Of a stretch of DNA of 34,341 nucleotides, positions 31,514 to 34,341 are shown piece by piece. Location: the NCBI GenBank assembly GCA_003221455.1, contig QHRX01000077.1:1-34341 (forward strand), read 5' to 3'. Within the stretch, counting starts at the first letter, position 1, and every line of letters begins with the position of its first letter. Source of the DNA: Candidatus Rokuibacteriota bacterium (lineage in GTDB: Bacteria; Methylomirabilota; Methylomirabilia; Rokubacteriales; CSP1-6). A program made the position numbers and the translations under genes. Below the pieces are notes generated by a model. It ran no database searches, had not been told where the DNA came from, and was given only the letters and a program-made list of their open reading frames with translations.

Positions 31514-32683
31514 ATGGACGAGTTCTACCGGATCAAGCGCCTCCCTCCCTACGTGTTCGCCATCGTCAATGACTTGAAGACCAAGGCCCGGGCGCGGGGC
31601 GAGGACATTATCGACCTCGGCATGGGCAATCCGGACCGCGGCACGCCGAAGCACATCGTCGCGAAGCTGGTCGAGGCGGCCCAGAACCCGCGGAACCACC
31701 GGTACTCGGCCTCGCGAGGGATCAGCCGCCTGCGCGTGGCGATCACGCGGTGGTACCGGACCCGTTACGGCGTGGAGCTCGACCCCGACTCCGAAGCGAT
31801 CGCGACCATCGGCGCCAAGGAAGGACTCGCCCACCTCGCCCTCGCCGTGCTCGGGCCCGGCGACGGGGCGCTGGTGCCGAACCCGACCTATCCGATCCAT
31901 TCCTACTCGGTCGTCATCGCCGACGGCGACCTGCGTTCGGTGCCGCTCGAGCCCGGCGGCGACTTCTTCGGACGCTTGGAGGAGGCGGCCAAGCTGGCCT
32001 GGCCCAAGGCGAAGCTCCTGATCCTCTCGTTCCCGCACAACCCGACGACCACGTGCGTGGATCGGGCCTTCTTCGAGACGGTGGTCGCCTTCGCCCGCGA
32101 GCACCGGCTCATGGTCGTCCACGACTTCGCCTACGCGGATCTGGCCTACGACGGCTACCGGCCGCCCTCGTTCCTCGAGGCTCCGGGCGCCAAGGACGTC
32201 GGAGTCGAGCTGTTCTCACTCACCAAGTCCTACAACATGGCCGGCTGGCGGCTCGCGTTCTGCTGCGGCAACCGGCAGATGGTGCACGCGCTCGCCCGCA
32301 TCAAGTCGTATCTCGACTACGGCGTCTTCCAGCCGATCCAGATCGCGGGCATCGTGGCGCTGGAAGGCGACCAGTCGGTCGTGCGCGACATCAGCGAGAT
32401 CTACCGCAAGCGGCGCGACGTGCTCGTGAACGGTCTCAACAAGCAGGGCTGGACCGTGCCGAAGCCCAAGGGGACGATGTTCGTCTGGGCGCCCATCCCC
32501 GAGGAGTTCCGACCGATGGGCTCGCTCGAGTTCGCCAAGCTCTGCGTACAGGAGGCCAAGGTCGCGGTGTCGCCCGGAGTCGGGTTCGGCGAGTACGGCG
32601 AAGGCTACGTCCGGTTCGCCCTCGTCGAGAACGAGCTGCGGATCCGGCAGGCGCTCCGCGGCCTCAAGCACCTCACGCGGTAG
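31514..32683 (+). CDS. alaC: Class I/II aminotransferase (AlaC-like alanine transaminase)
   Basis: This 389-residue PLP enzyme resembles the glutamate-pyruvate transaminase AlaC, which makes alanine from pyruvate and glutamate. It has the opening [73 protein letters not shown] and the PLP lysine at 238 in [13 protein letters not shown]. The length is normal. AlaC-type aminotransferases often precede hom, as here, which may link them to aspartate-family amino acids; other amino-donor uses are possible. The ATG has AAGGAGA upstream. The homoserine dehydrogenase gene follows after 25 bases. Confidence 0.92.
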   Translation: MDEFYRIKRLPPYVFAIVNDLKTKARARGEDIIDLGMGNPDRGTPKHIVAKLVEAAQNPRNHRYSASRGISRLRVAITRWYRTRYGVELDPDSEAIATIGAKEGLAHLALAVLGPGDGALVPNPTYPIHSYSVVIADGDLRSVPLEPGGDFFGRLEEAAKLAWPKAKLLILSFPHNPTTTCVDRAFFETVVAFAREHRLMVVHDFAYADLAYDGYRPPSFLEAPGAKDVGVELFSLTKSYNMAGWRLAFCCGNRQMVHALARIKSYLDYGVFQPIQIAGIVALEGDQSVVRDISEIYRKRRDVLVNGLNKQGWTVPKPKGTMFVWAPIPEEFRPMGSLEFAKLCVQEAKVAVSPGVGFGEYGEGYVRFALVENELRIRQALRGLKHLTR

Positions 32684-32708
32684 CCAGCCACCCGCGGGAC
32701 GGACACGC

Positions 32709-34010
32709 ATGCGCGACGTCAAGATCGGGTTGCTCGGGCTCGGCACGGTCGGCGGCGGTGTGGTCAAGATCCTGGAGACCCACCGGGAGATGCTGGAAAA
32801 GCGCACGGGGGCCCGGCTCACCCTGGCGGCCATCGCCGACGCCGACCTCGCGCGGCCCCGAGACGGCCTCGACCTCGCGCGGCTGCCCATGGTCCAGGAT
32901 GCCGCCCGCGTGCTCGACGACCCCGCGATCCAGATCGTGATCGAGCTGATCGGGGGGCTCGAGCCGGCGCGCACCTTCGTCCTGCGCGCGATGGCCGCCG
33001 GCAAGCACGTGGTGACCGCCAACAAAGCGCTGCTCGCGCACCACGGCGCCGAGCTGTACGCGGAGGCGCGGCAGCGTGGGGTGACCCTCGCGTTCGAGGC
33101 CGCGGTCGCCGGCGGCATTCCGCTGATCCGCGCGGTCAAGGAAGGGCTCGTCGCCAACCGCATCCTGTCCTGTTACGGCATCGTCAACGGCACCTGCAAC
33201 TACATCCTCTCGAAGATGACCGACGCCGGCGAGGACTTCTCCGTCGTCCTGAAGGAGGCCCAAGCCCACGGCTACGCCGAGGCCGATCCGACCTTCGACG
33301 TCGAAGGAGTGGATTCGGCCCACAAGCTGCAGATCCTGGCCTCGCTCGCCTTCCGAACCTACGTCGAGCTGAAGGACATCTATACGGAGGGCATCGCCTT
33401 GGTGACGGCGCAGGACATCGCCTACGCGCGGGAGCTCGGCTACCGCATCAAGCTCCTCGCGATCGCGAAGTCGAGCGACGGCGGGATCGAGATCCGGGTG
33501 CACCCGACGATGATCCGCGAGCGGTCGCCGCTGGCCGCGGTGTCGGGTGTGTTCAACGCCGTCTTCATCACGGGCGACAGCGTCGGCGACCTCATGTTCT
33601 ACGGCCGCGGCGCCGGCCAGATGCCGACCGCCTCGGCGGTGCTCTCGGACACGGTTGAGATCGCGACGCGGCTCGCCCACGGCGTGCCCGCCCTCCACCT
33701 TGACCTCCCGACCGGAGACCAGCGCGCGCTGCCGCTCCGGCCGATGGAGACGATCCGCTCCGCCTACTACCTCCGCGTCATGGCCGCCGACCGCCCGGGC
33801 GTGCTCTCGCAGATCGCGGGCATCCTCGGACAGCAGGACATCTCGATCGTCTCGGTGCTCCAGAAGAGCCGCGCCAAGGCCGAGGCCGTCCCCGTGGTCA
33901 TGATGACCCACGAGGCCAGCGAGCGGGGCATGCGCGCGGCGCTGGCGGCCATCGACCGTCTGCCCGTGGTCGCGGCGCGCACGACGATGATCAGGGTCGA
34001 AAATGCGTAG
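32709..34010 (+). CDS. hom: Homoserine dehydrogenase
   Basis: This 433-residue enzyme reduces aspartate semialdehyde to homoserine. The NAD(P) motif GLLGLGTVGGGV is at the start. The middle has ELIGGLEPARTF, VVTANKALLAHHG, the catalytic-domain piece FEAAVAGGIPLIRAVKEGL and NGTCNYILSKMTDAG, then YAEADPTFDVEGVDSAHKLQ. A carboxyl ACT domain begins near residue 353 (YYLRVMAADRPGVLSQIAGI), so feedback control by threonine is likely. The length matches long-form Hom. It lies between alaC and thrC in the same direction. Homoserine kinase (thrB) is not seen between them. Confidence 0.97.
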   Translation: MRDVKIGLLGLGTVGGGVVKILETHREMLEKRTGARLTLAAIADADLARPRDGLDLARLPMVQDAARVLDDPAIQIVIELIGGLEPARTFVLRAMAAGKHVVTANKALLAHHGAELYAEARQRGVTLAFEAAVAGGIPLIRAVKEGLVANRILSCYGIVNGTCNYILSKMTDAGEDFSVVLKEAQAHGYAEADPTFDVEGVDSAHKLQILASLAFRTYVELKDIYTEGIALVTAQDIAYARELGYRIKLLAIAKSSDGGIEIRVHPTMIRERSPLAAVSGVFNAVFITGDSVGDLMFYGRGAGQMPTASAVLSDTVEIATRLAHGVPALHLDLPTGDQRALPLRPMETIRSAYYLRVMAADRPGVLSQIAGILGQQDISIVSVLQKSRAKAEAVPVVMMTHEASERGMRAALAAIDRLPVVAARTTMIRVENA

Positions 34011-34124
34011 CGAGGGCGGCGACGTGTGGCCGCGCCCGGTGCGCGCTCCGTCGCGCGTTGGCGTCGCCGGCGCGGCCGGCCGGGGGGACGCTCGCAGGAG
34101 GGGCGGCGCCCCCCGCCGCGCGGC

Positions 34125-34341
34125 ATGAGCGCGTGGCCGGGGGTCATCGAGCGGTACCGGGAGTTTCTGCCGGTCTCGGCGAAGACGCCGGTGGTCACGC
34201 TGCTCGAGGGCAACACCCCGCTGGTGCCGGCGCCCCGGCTGGCGGAGGCGACCGACCCGAGCCTCAAGATCTATCTGAAGTGCGAGGGCTTCAATCCCAC
34301 CGGGTCGTTCAAGGACCGCGGGATGACGATGGCGATCTCGA
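34125..34341 (+). CDS. thrC: Threonine synthase, amino-terminal part
   Basis: The first 72 codons of threonine synthase are present; the gene runs off the right edge. The enzyme turns O-phosphohomoserine into threonine. GVIERYREFLPV, VVTLLEGNTPLV and the PLP lysine at 63 in NPTGSFKDRGMT identify it. The ATG at 34125 gives the usual opening, but the nearest ribosome site (AGGAGGGG, 34096-34103) is 21 bases away. A GC stem, GGCGG 34102-34106 with CCGCC 34113-34117, lies between. The gene is 114 bases after hom. Lack of thrB nearby means homoserine kinase is elsewhere. Confidence 0.93.
   Translation, partial: MSAWPGVIERYREFLPVSAKTPVVTLLEGNTPLVPAPRLAEATDPSLKIYLKCEGFNPTGSFKDRGMTMAIS

Noticed and set aside
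1-34341. Search for tRNA, rRNA, CRISPR arrays, insertion sequences, phage genes and toxin-antitoxin pairs
   Set aside because: No cloverleaf-like sequence, spaced direct repeats, transposase or integrase motifs were seen. Dispersed similar stretches are explained by shared ABC ATPase motifs and the bactofilin duplication.

Overview
The window is about 34 kb of dense, very GC-rich bacterial DNA with short intergenic gaps and many stop/start overlaps. A BamD-type lipoprotein, two further lipoproteins, a Tat-type signal, bactofilins and a LytM/M23 peptidase point to a Gram-negative-type envelope. Gene content rich in ABC transporters for peptides, branched-chain amino acids and NitT/TauT-type solutes fits an uncultured heterotroph such as Rokubacteria/Methylomirabilota or a deltaproteobacterium-like lineage. 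That placement is inference. I see no rRNA, tRNA, CRISPR array, IS element or phage gene.

Layout. 1-1537 (minus): glycine cleavage genes gcvT-gcvH and the first 8 codons of gcvPA. 1734-3362 (plus): a Tat-exported family 5 peptide-type binding protein. 3545-9746 (minus): one long, overlapping operon reading ycsI (D-glutamate cyclase-like), pxpB, pxpC, a class III aminotransferase, pxpA, two small lipoproteins and a DUF6282 hydrolase. 9944-11679 (minus): methyltransferase and D-2-hydroxyacid dehydrogenase. From the same 21-bp gap the plus strand starts an epimerase, a GNAT acetyltransferase and a NitT/TauT-type ABC transporter (11701-15846). 15859-17106 (minus): a LarA-like DUF2088 protein. 17205-20975 (plus): bamD, threonine aldolase, dppD and dppF. 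21034-22726 (plus): an alpha/beta hydrolase and a secreted unknown. 22727-23863 (minus): acyl-CoA dehydrogenase. 23941-24756 (minus): marR followed by a decayed ClC chloride-channel gene. 24878-29404 (plus): livJHMGF. 29528-31298 (minus): two bactofilins and an M23 peptidase. 31514-34341 (plus): alanine-type aminotransferase, homoserine dehydrogenase and the start of threonine synthase.

The genes work together as amino-acid and peptide metabolism: threonine synthesis (hom, thrC), threonine cleavage to glycine (threonine aldolase), glycine cleavage (gcvTHP), a pyroglutamate/D-glutamate module, and uptake of peptides and branched-chain amino acids. A separate envelope module holds bamD, the bactofilins and M23.

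Two things stand out. First, several genes carry short internal deletions: pxpC, the aminotransferase, livH, livM and ClC. Four of the five shift the reading frame, so this is either real decay or an assembly error. Second, several promoters put a TAnnnT -10 box only 6-9 nt from the start codon, implying leaderless transcripts. They include a palindromic -10 shared by two divergent genes and a mirror-image pair of TTGACT -35 boxes. A perfect 27-bp palindrome also covers the start of marR.
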